A DNA stretch of 64,000 nucleotides, taken from an uncultured Phascolarctobacterium sp. GTDB taxonomy: Bacteria; Bacillota; Negativicutes; Acidaminococcales; Acidaminococcaceae. Positions within the stretch are counted from its first letter, which is position 1. Every line of letters begins with the position of its first letter. The stretch is taken from contig UQWM01000005.1 in NCBI GenBank assembly GCA_900544795.1, positions 1 to 64,000 on the forward strand, given 5' to 3'. Position numbers and translations under genes: made by a program. Shown one piece after another: positions 1 to 8,248 of the stretch. Below the pieces are notes generated by a model, which was given only the letters and a program-made list of their open reading frames with translations, was not told where the DNA came from and searched no databases.

Positions 1-72
1 CTCGTTATCGTATCCTTTATCGTATCCCTGGTTGTAATTCCTATCGTATGGCCTTTCTTCCCTGGTAAATAA
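1..72 (+). CDS. C-terminal tail of a membrane protein (5' truncated)
   Basis: The window opens inside a reading frame that ends at TAA 70-72. The 23 visible residues are almost entirely hydrophobic (Val/Ile/Leu/Phe) and finish with Pro-Phe-Phe-Pro-Gly-Lys, which looks like the last transmembrane helix and short tail of an integral membrane protein such as a transporter. An intrinsic terminator lies about 45 bases downstream, so this is the last gene of its unit. The family cannot be named from so short a piece. Confidence 0.55.
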   Translation, partial: LVIVSFIVSLVVIPIVWPFFPGK

Positions 73-117
73 TTACCAGGTTGTAAGAAGAACTTTATAT
101 TGTAGAATTAACAGAAA

Positions 118-147
118 ACAGGCGTGATTTTCACGCCTGTTTTTTTA
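118..147 (+). terminator. Intrinsic terminator of the upstream unit
   Basis: A perfect 10-bp inverted repeat (118-127 and 131-140) with a 3-base loop runs straight into a T tract. It closes the membrane-protein gene that ends at 72. Confidence 0.9.
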
Positions 148-212
148 ATACCCATTTTTGTGAATTTTTTTAGAGGAAGGGCTCCAGAGTGTATCCTTTA
201 TAGCAAAAATTT

Positions 213-220
213 GTTATAAT
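213..220 (+). promoter_or_regulatory. Extended -10 promoter candidate
   Basis: TATAAT at 215-220 is preceded by TG one base upstream (TGnTATAAT), an extended -10 element. No good -35 is visible. It lies about 62 bases before the TTG start of the small membrane protein gene at 282. Confidence 0.45.
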
Positions 221-281
221 AAGAAATGGTCTAAAGGGATACTTGCCCTTGAAAAATAGAGAATGAAGGGATTGTTTTTTC

Positions 282-788
282 TTGGAAGAGCTATATAGAG
301 AAGAATCACAGGTCAGCGACCGCAGGATGCAGATCTCATATGGAGGGCTGGCTGTTATTACCATATTGTGGATTTATGAAGGCTACCGTTATAGTAATAC
401 CGGTTACTTCAGCCCGCTGGGCTGGGGGTTCAATGTTTTGTTCGTTCTGATGTGGATTTGGCGGGTTGTATTTAAGTATACCTATATTCTTCGTGATGGC
501 GAGATGGAGATCATCAGCCATGGCGTAGGCATCAGCCGCAGTTTTAAGGTTGATTTGACTAAAACCGAAAGCTATACGAATAAGTATATCAAAAGTTTTT
601 TCAGAAAAACTAAAATACGTCATTACATCCATCGCTATTCTTCTGTAGACCCTAACGAGCAGCGGCTGCTGGTATTTACGGAGGGCAAGGATGATAAAAA
701 ACTGGCCGGCGTCATTTTTAAAAGCAGCGAGCGGTTTATGCGTGAATTGCGAAAGCAGATGCCTGATAAATTTTTAAATTTGGATTGA
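282..788 (+). CDS. Hypothetical membrane protein with cytoplasmic domain
   Basis: The 168-residue protein has two hydrophobic stretches near residues 20-34 and 47-66. A charged, beta-rich domain of about 100 residues follows, which resembles the small PH-like domains that follow a TM hairpin in many Firmicute membrane proteins; that likeness is only an impression. The start is TTG 282, chosen because AAGGG lies 11 bases upstream and no ATG is available. It is the first gene of a same-strand run leading through two more small membrane proteins to maf and radC. Function not recognised. Confidence 0.7.
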   Translation: MEELYREESQVSDRRMQISYGGLAVITILWIYEGYRYSNTGYFSPLGWGFNVLFVLMWIWRVVFKYTYILRDGEMEIISHGVGISRSFKVDLTKTESYTNKYIKSFFRKTKIRHYIHRYSSVDPNEQRLLVFTEGKDDKKLAGVIFKSSERFMRELRKQMPDKFLNLD

Positions 789-820
789 TTTGGATAAGTT
801 ACAGAGAAAGGATGAAAACA

Positions 821-1114
821 ATGGAAGCATTGGCTAATGTAGAAGGTTCTTTGATTTGTGCGCGTGTTATTCAGGTTTTTATTGGTGCGTTTTTTTATAT
901 TTTTCTGATAGCTAAAGCTGTAGGCGCCGAAAACAAAGCTAAATGGTTTAAAAGACGTATGAAATATACTTTTTTCAATAAAAGAGGTATTTTCGGTGAA
1001 TATATCAACTTTGGTTACCCTATCACCTGGGAGGGCGTTGGTATTTTTATCGCTATTTACGGAGTGGTTTTTGGTTTTGGCTATTGGTATGTCTTTTTAC
1101 ATGCTTATAATTAA
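821..1114 (+). CDS. Small hypothetical membrane protein, two TM
   Basis: This 97-residue protein has hydrophobic segments near residues 13-34 and 72-93, joined by a basic loop rich in Lys and Arg. ATG 821 is preferred over ATG 812 because GAGAAAGGA (804-811) then sits 9 bases upstream. It lies between two other small membrane proteins on the same strand with short gaps, so all three are probably co-transcribed. No motif points to a function. Confidence 0.65.
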   Translation: MEALANVEGSLICARVIQVFIGAFFYIFLIAKAVGAENKAKWFKRRMKYTFFNKRGIFGEYINFGYPITWEGVGIFIAIYGVVFGFGYWYVFLHAYN

Positions 1115-1125
1115 GGAGAAGTTTG

Positions 1126-1584
1126 ATGGCAGAAATGAAAGCTGATATTATAGGCTTGTTGATCGAACGGCATGGTGAACGTGCCAGGATCAAGGTCGAT
1201 AAAGAAAAGAGTAAGGGTGAGAAAGTACCTAAATATTTGGAAGCCTGGTGTCCGATCAATGCCAAGGTAGGGGATACCGTGGGTATTGAATACCAGGAGA
1301 TGAGCAAACGCAAAATGCAGATGATTCTTTATGGCTTTCCGGTTCTGGCGGTTATTGCCGGAGCCGTTTTCGGTAACAGTATCTCGATATTTTTTGGTAT
1401 CGACAATACGATGCCGATGCTGTTGGGCGTTGTTATCTGGCTTTTGGTAGTTGTTAACTATGCGCGTATTTTTAAGCGCGACGCTGTCCGTGAGGGTGTG
1501 CAGCCGGTGGTTGTGGAAATAGAAGTACAGGCGCCGCTGGTTATTGACGACAACGACGATAGCAAAGAGGAAGATAAAAAATAG
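1126..1584 (+). CDS. RseC/SoxR-reducing-system-like membrane protein
   Basis: The 152-residue protein has an N-terminal hydrophilic domain of about 60 residues with the pattern 'ADIIGLL..ARIKV...WCPINAKVGDTVGIEY', then two TM helices (about 66-86 and 92-112) and a Val/Asp-rich tail. This architecture matches the RseC/MucC family, associated with SoxR reduction and Rnf-type complexes in Proteobacteria. The clustered cysteines usual in that family are mostly absent; only one is seen. ATG 1126 follows AAGGAGAA at proper spacing; TTG 1123 is an alternative. The family call is moderate and the function is inferred. Confidence 0.6.
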   Translation: MAEMKADIIGLLIERHGERARIKVDKEKSKGEKVPKYLEAWCPINAKVGDTVGIEYQEMSKRKMQMILYGFPVLAVIAGAVFGNSISIFFGIDNTMPMLLGVVIWLLVVVNYARIFKRDAVREGVQPVVVEIEVQAPLVIDDNDDSKEEDKK

Positions 1585-1595
1585 GAGCTGGTCAG

Positions 1596-2165
1596 GTGAA
1601 AGTACGGTTAGCTTCAGGTTCGCCCAGAAGATTGGAATTATTAAAACAACTGGGTCACGATGTAGAAGTCTGCGTCAGCGCGTTTAACGAGGTAAGCGGC
1701 GCTGAAAATGTGGTAGAAGCAATAGTTGCCGCTAATGCCTTAGGTAAAGGCAGCGCGGTTGCAAAAGTAATGGGGTCGCAAATACCTCTGGTGTCAGCCG
1801 ATACTGTAGTCGCCTTAGAAGGCGAGATTTTAGGCAAACCGCAGGACTCGCTGGAGGCAAGGCAGATGCTAATTCGCCTGTCAGGTAAATGCCACCGCGT
1901 TTTGACCGGTGTAGCTGTTTTGTATGAAGAGCAGCAATTAGTGGAAGTAACAGAGACCAAAGTCTGGTTTAGAAATTTATCGGAAGCTGAGATCGGGGCT
2001 TATGTAGCTACAGGAGAACCGCTTGATAAAGCAGGTGCTTATGGTATCCAGGGCCGTGGTGCGATTTTAGTCGATAGGATAGAAGGCTGTTATAATAACG
2101 TCGTGGGGTTGCCGCTCACCCGCTTGTATCAAATGATGGCACAAATTGGAGTGAGGGGCTTTTGA
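1596..2165 (+). CDS. maf: Maf-family nucleoside triphosphate pyrophosphatase
   Basis: The 189-residue protein begins with the Maf signature (LASGSPRRLELL) and carries the SADTVV segment with the catalytic Asp, followed by GKP and the TGV strand typical of the family. Maf enzymes hydrolyse dTTP/UTP or modified nucleotides to monophosphates in the cytoplasm and are thought to clean the nucleotide pool or affect septation. The start is GTG 1596, 11 bases after the previous stop. The stop overlaps the radC start by four bases, indicating translational coupling. A maf-radC-mreBCD order is widely conserved in Firmicutes. Confidence 0.93.
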   Translation: MKVRLASGSPRRLELLKQLGHDVEVCVSAFNEVSGAENVVEAIVAANALGKGSAVAKVMGSQIPLVSADTVVALEGEILGKPQDSLEARQMLIRLSGKCHRVLTGVAVLYEEQQLVEVTETKVWFRNLSEAEIGAYVATGEPLDKAGAYGIQGRGAILVDRIEGCYNNVVGLPLTRLYQMMAQIGVRGF

Positions 2166-2851
2166 GCCAATGTATCAAAGAGCTGTCCTTAGACGACAGG
2201 CCGCGCGAGAAGCTTATGCAGCAGGGCGCTGCCGGGTTAAGTAATTCAGAACTTTTAGCGATTTTGATCCGTACTGGGACCCATAAACGCTCGGCGCTGA
2301 GAATAGCCGAAGATTTGACCGCTGCCGACGGGCTGTACCAAAATATCGCCTGCGTGCACAGTGTGGCCGAACTGGCCCGCATCAAGGGACTGGGAACAGC
2401 TAAAGCCGCGACTATTTTAGCGGCGTTGGAATTAGGAAAACGTGTGGCAGCCGCTAAACGGCAGGAGAAATTTAAAGTCGCTTCACCGCAAAACGGAGCG
2501 GAACTTTTATTGCCCCGGCTGCGTTACGAAAGACAGGAAAAGTTTTTAGTAGTTTTGCTGGACAGTAAAAATCAGGTCTTAAGGATCGAACAGGTCTCCG
2601 AGGGATCAGTCAACAGCTCGGTTGTTCATCCCAGGGAGGTGTTCGCGCCGGCACTGCTTTACCATGCAGCAGCCATTTTGGTAGCGCACAATCATCCTTC
2701 CGGCGATCCCAAGCCCAGCTGTGAAGATAAAGAGCTGACGCAGAGCTTGGCGGAGACTGGTGTAATTATGGGAATTCCGCTGGTCGACCATCTGGTCATT
2801 GGCGATGGTATATTTTTTAGTTTTAGGGAACATGGTTATTTAGATAAATGA
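2162..2851 (+). CDS. radC: RadC family JAMM/MPN protein
   Basis: The 229-residue protein has an N-terminal helix-hairpin-helix region (IKGLGTAKAATILAALELGKR pattern, about residues 70-95). The C-terminal MPN domain carries the JAMM metal-binding motif HNHPSGDPKPS, with a preceding SVVHPREVF segment. RadC proteins were named for DNA repair, but the biochemical role is unsettled. The start is TTG 2162, overlapping the maf stop. mreB follows after 11 bases. Length is normal and all metal ligands (His, His, Asp) are present. Confidence 0.92.
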   Translation: MSQCIKELSLDDRPREKLMQQGAAGLSNSELLAILIRTGTHKRSALRIAEDLTAADGLYQNIACVHSVAELARIKGLGTAKAATILAALELGKRVAAAKRQEKFKVASPQNGAELLLPRLRYERQEKFLVVLLDSKNQVLRIEQVSEGSVNSSVVHPREVFAPALLYHAAAILVAHNHPSGDPKPSCEDKELTQSLAETGVIMGIPLVDHLVIGDGIFFSFREHGYLDK

Positions 2852-2862
2852 GGTGTTGAAGA

Positions 2863-3894
2863 ATGTTTGGTATTTTTAAAAGTTTTGCCCATGACATGGG
2901 TATCGATCTGGGAACGGCAAACACGCTGGTACATGCTAAAGGAAAAGGCATCATTATCCGTGAGCCTTCCGTAGTTGCCGTTGACCGGGAACATAAAGAG
3001 GTGCTGGCTATCGGAGCTGAAGCAAAGCAGATGATAGGACGCACTCCGGGGCATATCGTCGCTATCCGCCCTATGAAGGACGGTGTTATCGCTGATTTTG
3101 ATATTACCCAGTCCATGCTTAAATATTTTATTAAAAAAGCTATTGGCAAACATTCTTTGATCCGTCCCCGTATCGTTGTCGGCGTGCCTTCCGGTGTTAC
3201 CGAAGTTGAAAAACGTGCTGTTATCGACGCGACGGTACAGGCAGGCGCCCGTGAGGCGTATTTGATCGAGGAGCCTATGGCAGCCGCTATTGGCGCCGGT
3301 CTGCCCGTACAAGAAGCAACTGGCAGTATGGTCGTCGATATTGGCGGCGGCACCTGCGAGGTTGCCGTTATTTCTTTAGGTGGTATCGTTATCAGCCGTT
3401 CTATCCGTACTGGCGGCGATTCTATGGATGACGCTATCGTACGTTATATCAGAAAAGCCTTCAGCTTGTTGATCGGTGAGCGTACGGCTGAAGAAATCAA
3501 GATCACTATCGGCACGGCGATGGAGTTGGGCGAAGCTACAGAAATGGAGATTCGTGGGCGCGACCTGGTCACCGGTTTGCCTAAAAATCTGACGATCAAT
3601 GCGAATCAGGTCTGCGAAGCCTTAAGTGAGCCTGTTGCTAATATTATTGACGCCGTACGTAATACCCTGGAACGGACTCCGCCTGAGCTGGCGGCTGATA
3701 TCATGGACCGTGGTATCGTTATGACCGGCGGATCTTCGTTACTGCGCAATTTGGATCGCTTATTGAGCAAGGAGACCGGTATGCCGGTCTATGTTTCCGA
3801 CGACGCTTTATCTTGCGTTGCGCTGGGTACAGGTATTGCCGTAGAAAATGTTGATATTTATAAAAAAGGGTTTATGGCGTCTAATAACAGATAA
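2863..3894 (+). CDS. mreB: Rod-shape actin homologue MreB
   Basis: The 343-residue actin-fold protein has phosphate-1 (GIDLGTANTLV), phosphate-2 (VVDIGGGTCEVAVISLGG) and adenosine (MTGGSSLLRNLD) motifs. MreB forms membrane-bound filaments that direct elongation-specific peptidoglycan synthesis. The start ATG 2863 has AGGTG upstream. It heads a complete elongasome cluster, mreB-mreC-mreD-mrdA-rodA, implying a rod-shaped or at least elongating cell. An N-terminal amphipathic patch (MFGIFKSF) fits direct membrane binding. Confidence 0.97.
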   Translation: MFGIFKSFAHDMGIDLGTANTLVHAKGKGIIIREPSVVAVDREHKEVLAIGAEAKQMIGRTPGHIVAIRPMKDGVIADFDITQSMLKYFIKKAIGKHSLIRPRIVVGVPSGVTEVEKRAVIDATVQAGAREAYLIEEPMAAAIGAGLPVQEATGSMVVDIGGGTCEVAVISLGGIVISRSIRTGGDSMDDAIVRYIRKAFSLLIGERTAEEIKITIGTAMELGEATEMEIRGRDLVTGLPKNLTINANQVCEALSEPVANIIDAVRNTLERTPPELAADIMDRGIVMTGGSSLLRNLDRLLSKETGMPVYVSDDALSCVALGTGIAVENVDIYKKGFMASNNR

Positions 3895-3908
3895 AGGCTG
3901 AATTTATT

Positions 3909-4781
3909 GTGAGCAAGAAAAAATTGAGTCTTCTTTTAGTTTTGATAGGGTTAGTAGCTTTGATGGCATTGGCTATTGACGGCAGAGTGCGCTTTCCTAT
4001 GCTTAACAGAGTTGTAATTGCTGTTTTAAGCCCGATTAACAGTGGTGTACAAACGTTAACAGGAACTGTTGCTTCTTTGCATAGCAAAGTGCGGGCTATC
4101 ACAACGATGGAAGCAGAAAACGAGCAACTGAAGAAAGAAAACGCCGAACTGCGCCGTGCTAATATTGCCATGGCTGAGTTTTATGCCGAAAACAAGCGCT
4201 TATCGAAGCTGTTGCAGTATAAAGAGCAGGTTCCAGAACAGAAGTTGCTGCCGGCTAAGGTAGTTGGCCGCAATATGGGTGATTTACGGGATCTGGTCAT
4301 TATCGACCGTGGCGCTGCCGACGGTATCAATAAAGAAATGGCGGTCGTTACTGGTGACGGGCTGGTTGGGTTAGTCGAAGAGGTCTATCCCGATGCAGCC
4401 AAAGTTATGCTGATTACCAGTAGCCGCTGCAAGATCGGCGCCCGTATTTTAAGAGCAGCTTCCAGAGCCGTGGGAGTTGTCAGTGGTAGAAGCGTTGAGA
4501 ACATGCCCCTGGAAATGGAACATCTGCCGCGTGAAGCAGATGTCATTAAAGGCGATGTAGTTGTTACGAGCGGTTTCAGTGGACGCCATCCGTCTGGTTT
4601 AGTGATAGGCACTGTTAAAGAAACCAGCCTTGAGGCTGCAGGATTGCTGATGACGGCAGACGTTGATCCGGCTGTGGATAGCAGCAAAGTAGAGGAAGTT
4701 TTTGTAGTGACAGGATACCATAATCCTGCAGCAGAGGCGGCTAAACTAAATAGTAATACCGAAGGGGGACAGGCACAATGA
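3909..4781 (+). CDS. mreC: Cell-shape protein MreC
   Basis: The 290-residue bitopic protein has one TM helix (about residues 5-22), a coiled coil with 'EAENEQLKKENAELRR' near residues 60-90, and the extracytoplasmic MreC beta-barrel domain (KVVGRNMGDLRDLVIIDRGAADGI; SGFSGRHPSGLVIGTV). MreC links MreB and MreD to PBP2 in the elongasome. The GTG 3909 start comes 14 bases after mreB. The stop overlaps mreD's ATG by four bases. Length and domain order are normal. Confidence 0.95.
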   Translation: MSKKKLSLLLVLIGLVALMALAIDGRVRFPMLNRVVIAVLSPINSGVQTLTGTVASLHSKVRAITTMEAENEQLKKENAELRRANIAMAEFYAENKRLSKLLQYKEQVPEQKLLPAKVVGRNMGDLRDLVIIDRGAADGINKEMAVVTGDGLVGLVEEVYPDAAKVMLITSSRCKIGARILRAASRAVGVVSGRSVENMPLEMEHLPREADVIKGDVVVTSGFSGRHPSGLVIGTVKETSLEAAGLLMTADVDPAVDSSKVEEVFVVTGYHNPAAEAAKLNSNTEGGQAQ

Positions 4782-5275
4782 GGAAACTGATTTGGCCCGT
4801 CCTGTTTCTGTTATGTTTGTCTTTGCAGATGAGCTTGCCACAGGCAGGCTGGTTGCGCTTTGATTTGCCGCTGCTGTTTGTTTATTGTTATGCCATGCTT
4901 AATGGTATGGTGGCAGGGGCTGCGGCCGGTTTTATAACGGGACTGATCCAGGATATTTTGACCGGCGGTATTTTTGGCTTTCATATCTTAACCAGAACCC
5001 TTATCGGTTATTATGTAGGCCTGACTAAAGAAAAAGTTTTTAAAGACAGTATGTTTTATAATATCGTAGCGGTAGGCGCAATAACGCTGCTGTTACGTTG
5101 CTGTTATTTTCTGGTGCAGCTGGTTTTGGCCAAGGGTTTTTCGTTTTTGCTGCTGGAGCAGGCGCTGCAGGAAGTAGTGGCTTATTGCCTGGGAAATATT
5201 ATTTTTGTTATACCGCTTTATCTATTGGCAGAAAAAGTGCAAAAATGGATAGAAATTGACGATGGATTGCATTAA
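4778..5275 (+). CDS. mreD: Rod-shape protein MreD
   Basis: The 165-residue, highly hydrophobic protein has about five TM segments and a conserved-looking 'GLIQDILTGGIFGFHILTRTLIGYYVG' region typical of MreD (Pfam MreD). It is an inner-membrane partner of MreC in the elongasome. ATG 4778 overlaps the mreC stop. An AAGGAGG site between mreD and mrdA restarts translation of the next gene. Identification rests on hydropathy, the DxxTGG motif and position. Confidence 0.93.
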   Translation: MRKLIWPVLFLLCLSLQMSLPQAGWLRFDLPLLFVYCYAMLNGMVAGAAAGFITGLIQDILTGGIFGFHILTRTLIGYYVGLTKEKVFKDSMFYNIVAVGAITLLLRCCYFLVQLVLAKGFSFLLLEQALQEVVAYCLGNIIFVIPLYLLAEKVQKWIEIDDGLH

Positions 5276-5292
5276 ATGAAGGAGGTCAAATC

Positions 5293-7104
5293 GTGCTGAA
5301 GAAAAAATACGAGCGCCGCTTGGAACTGATGCTGGTAGCAGCAGCATGTATTTTTTTGATTTTGCTCGGCAGAATGGCCTACCTGCAGCTTTATAAAGGT
5401 GACTATTATGGCAATCAGGCTGATGGCAACAGACTGCGCAGGACCAAAATAATTGCGCCGCGCGGCTTGTTTTTCGATTTTAAAGGTCAGGAACTGGTTA
5501 ATAATTTACCCGGTTATGCCGTAGCCCTGCAAAGGCAGGGGCAAAGCTACAATGATAATGTTATCGGTATTTTAGCAGAAATTTTGGAAATGCCGGCGGA
5601 GCAAATCAGAAAGCGTATCGCAGCCAATCAGGATAGTTATGAACCGACCCGGCTCAAAAGCAATGTTTCGCCCGAAGTTATTACTAAAATTGAAGAACGG
5701 CGGCGGGAACTGCCCGGTGTGCTGCTGGAATTACAGCCTATACGCAATTATCTATATAAAGAGCTGGCCGTACATGCCCTGGGCTATGTAGGCGAAGCCA
5801 GTGAGTATGAGATTACCAAGGGCGCCTATAAAGGTATGCCTGCCGGCAGCATCGTTGGCAAATTCGGACTGGAAAAAACTTTTGACAAAATGATCCGCGG
5901 TACTGACGGCAGCTTTGACGAAGAGGTTGATGTTGCAGGCAATGTGGTTAAGCAGTTGGGTAGTCATGATCCGGTGCCGGGTAAAAGCCTTCAGCTGACG
6001 ATAGATAAGGATTTGCAGGTGGTTTTGGAAAAGGCGGTCGATGAACAACTGGCCTATTTACGCTCCAGCGGTATCGCACCCAATGCCAGGGCGGCGGCTA
6101 TTGTTGCCATCGATCCTCGCAGCGGCGCTGTGCGGGCTATGGTTAGCCGGCCGGCTTTCGATCCGAATCTTTTTGTCAATGGTATTTCGGAAAAAAACTG
6201 GCAGATCATCAATAACGACCCCAACTACCCTATGGGCAATAAAGTCATTTCGGGTGAGTATCCACCAGGTTCTACTTTTAAAATAATCACCGGTACGGCA
6301 GCTCTGGAGCTGGGCAAAGTTACGCCGGAAGAATTGATTTTTGACTCGGGCCAGCACTGGCTGGTGCCGATGGGTAACGCCGGCGGCGAAGCACTTGGGT
6401 GGATCAATTTTCAACAGGCTCTGAGCATGTCGGATAACGTCTACTTTTATGAAATGGGCAATCGGTTGGGTATTGATAATTTGGTTGATTTTGCCCGTAA
6501 GTTCGGTATGGGGAAGAAAACGGGTATCGAGCTGGAAGGAGAGGCTTCGGGACTTTTGCCGACACCGGAAAATAAACGGAAAATTTTTACCGGCGAGGAT
6601 TGGACCCTAGGCGATACCTTCAACGCCTCTATCGGTCAGGGTATAGATTTGGCGACACCGTTGCAGATGGCAGTGATGATGAGCTGTATCGCCGGTGGCG
6701 GTGTCTATCATCAGCCTTATCTGGTAGATAAATTACTAAATAATGATGGTAGCGTATACGAAGTGAGGCAGCATCAGGATCCCTATTCTCTGGGTGTATC
6801 GCAGAAAACACTTGATTTGATCAAACAGGGCTTGATGGGTGTGGCACAGCCAGGTGGTACGGCGTCTTACTTTGCCAATTTGCCCAGGCCAATGGCGGCA
6901 AAAACAGGTACGGCTGAAAATCCTCACGGACGCGACCATGGCTTGTTTGTAGCCTATGGACCGGCCGATGCTCCGGAATTAGTAGTGGCTGCTGTCGTTG
7001 AACAGGGCAGCTTTGGTTCCATTTCAGCCGGCCCTATCGTATATAAGGTTTTTGAGGAATGGTTCAGGGAGGAAGGCTTGATTCCTCCCGCAGTGGCAAA
7101 ATAG
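5293..7104 (+). CDS. mrdA: Penicillin-binding protein 2 (elongation transpeptidase)
   Basis: The 603-residue class B PBP has one N-terminal TM (about 13-29), a dimerisation domain with 'RGLFFDFKGQELVNN', and a transpeptidase domain. The catalytic triplets are STFK (Ser nucleophile, near residue 340), SDN (in 'LSMSDNVYFYEMG') and KTGT (in 'MAAKTGTAENPHG'). It cross-links peptidoglycan during lateral growth with RodA as glycosyltransferase partner. GTG 5293 has an excellent AAGGAGG upstream. It lies directly between mreD and rodA. No anomaly seen. Confidence 0.96.
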   Translation: MLKKKYERRLELMLVAAACIFLILLGRMAYLQLYKGDYYGNQADGNRLRRTKIIAPRGLFFDFKGQELVNNLPGYAVALQRQGQSYNDNVIGILAEILEMPAEQIRKRIAANQDSYEPTRLKSNVSPEVITKIEERRRELPGVLLELQPIRNYLYKELAVHALGYVGEASEYEITKGAYKGMPAGSIVGKFGLEKTFDKMIRGTDGSFDEEVDVAGNVVKQLGSHDPVPGKSLQLTIDKDLQVVLEKAVDEQLAYLRSSGIAPNARAAAIVAIDPRSGAVRAMVSRPAFDPNLFVNGISEKNWQIINNDPNYPMGNKVISGEYPPGSTFKIITGTAALELGKVTPEELIFDSGQHWLVPMGNAGGEALGWINFQQALSMSDNVYFYEMGNRLGIDNLVDFARKFGMGKKTGIELEGEASGLLPTPENKRKIFTGEDWTLGDTFNASIGQGIDLATPLQMAVMMSCIAGGGVYHQPYLVDKLLNNDGSVYEVRQHQDPYSLGVSQKTLDLIKQGLMGVAQPGGTASYFANLPRPMAAKTGTAENPHGRDHGLFVAYGPADAPELVVAAVVEQGSFGSISAGPIVYKVFEEWFREEGLIPPAVAK

Positions 7105-7129
7105 GCAGTAGCAGCAGAAAGGAAAGCAG

Positions 7130-8236
7130 ATGCAGCAAAACAGGTATTTTCGCAATTTAGACTGGTGGCTGGTTTTCGCAATTTTAGGATTGGTCGGCAT
7201 TGGTATTTGCCTGATCGCCAGTGCTACCCATTCCTTTGCTATGGCAACGGGCAAAGCCTGGCATGTAGAAAGGCAAAGCCTGTTTTTGGCGCTTGATATA
7301 GCACTGGTGGTTTTTTCACTGCGGTTTGATTATCGGCTGCTAAAAGAGGCGGCAACGCCGCTGTATGTTTTTAACATAATTCTGCTGCTGGCAGTAATGT
7401 TTTTAGGACATAGCCAGTTGGGCGCGCAAAGATGGATCCAGATCGGGCCGCTAAGCGTGCAGCCGTCAGAGTTTTCCAAGGCTATCATGATCGTGTGCCT
7501 GGCTGGTTTTTTAAATAAGCGGCTGGAAACTTTGGACAGCTTCACCGACTATTTGCCGGCTCTGGCCTATGTGTTTGTGCCCTTTATCCTTGTCATGAAG
7601 CAGCCTGACCTGGGCACATCGCTGGTTTTTATGGCGATATTGCTTGGTATGCTGCTGATCAGTGGTTTTAAAATAAAATGGCTGGCGTATATGAGCGGTG
7701 CTTTGATTGCTTTAATGCCGGCCTTATGGCATATTTTAAAAGAGTATCAGAAAAACAGGATCAGAGTATTTTTAGACCCTGAGCTTGACCCGTTTGGGGC
7801 AGGTTATCACGTCATCCAATCCAAGATAGCGATTGGTTCGGGTTTGCTGGCTGGTAAAGGCTGGTTTTTAGGTACGCAGAGCCAGCTTAATTTTCTGCCG
7901 GAAAACCATACGGACTTTATTTTTGCCGTAGCCGGTGAAGAATTTGGTTTTTTAGGGGTACTGGTCATTTTATTATTGTATTTGATCGTTATCTGGCGCG
8001 GACTGACTATTGCGTTGAATGCCGAAGATGATTTTGGCACCTTGCTGGCGGTGGGGATCACCTTTATGTTTATGTTCCACGTGTTGGTAAATATTGGTAT
8101 GACTGCGGGTATCATGCCTGTTACAGGTGTGCCGCTGCCCTTTATGAGCTACGGCGTCAGCTCGCTGACTACGAATATGTTGCTGGCGGGGCTACTGCTG
8201 AATATCAATATGCGGCGGCAGCAGCTGCAATTTTAG
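7130..8236 (+). CDS. rodA: Peptidoglycan glycosyltransferase RodA (SEDS)
   Basis: The 368-residue polytopic SEDS protein has about ten TM helices and signature segments 'QPSEFSKAIMIV', 'MKQPDLGTSLVF', 'LPENHTDFIFAVAGEEFGFLG' and 'MPVTGVPLPFMSYG'. The Asp in the HTDFIFA/GEEFG region belongs to the family's conserved loop. RodA polymerises lipid II together with PBP2. ATG 7130 follows AGAAAGGAA. It ends the elongasome run; the next gene starts 12 bases later but is functionally unrelated. Confidence 0.96.
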   Translation: MQQNRYFRNLDWWLVFAILGLVGIGICLIASATHSFAMATGKAWHVERQSLFLALDIALVVFSLRFDYRLLKEAATPLYVFNIILLLAVMFLGHSQLGAQRWIQIGPLSVQPSEFSKAIMIVCLAGFLNKRLETLDSFTDYLPALAYVFVPFILVMKQPDLGTSLVFMAILLGMLLISGFKIKWLAYMSGALIALMPALWHILKEYQKNRIRVFLDPELDPFGAGYHVIQSKIAIGSGLLAGKGWFLGTQSQLNFLPENHTDFIFAVAGEEFGFLGVLVILLLYLIVIWRGLTIALNAEDDFGTLLAVGITFMFMFHVLVNIGMTAGIMPVTGVPLPFMSYGVSSLTTNMLLAGLLLNINMRRQQLQF

Positions 8237-8248
8237 AGGAGGAACGGC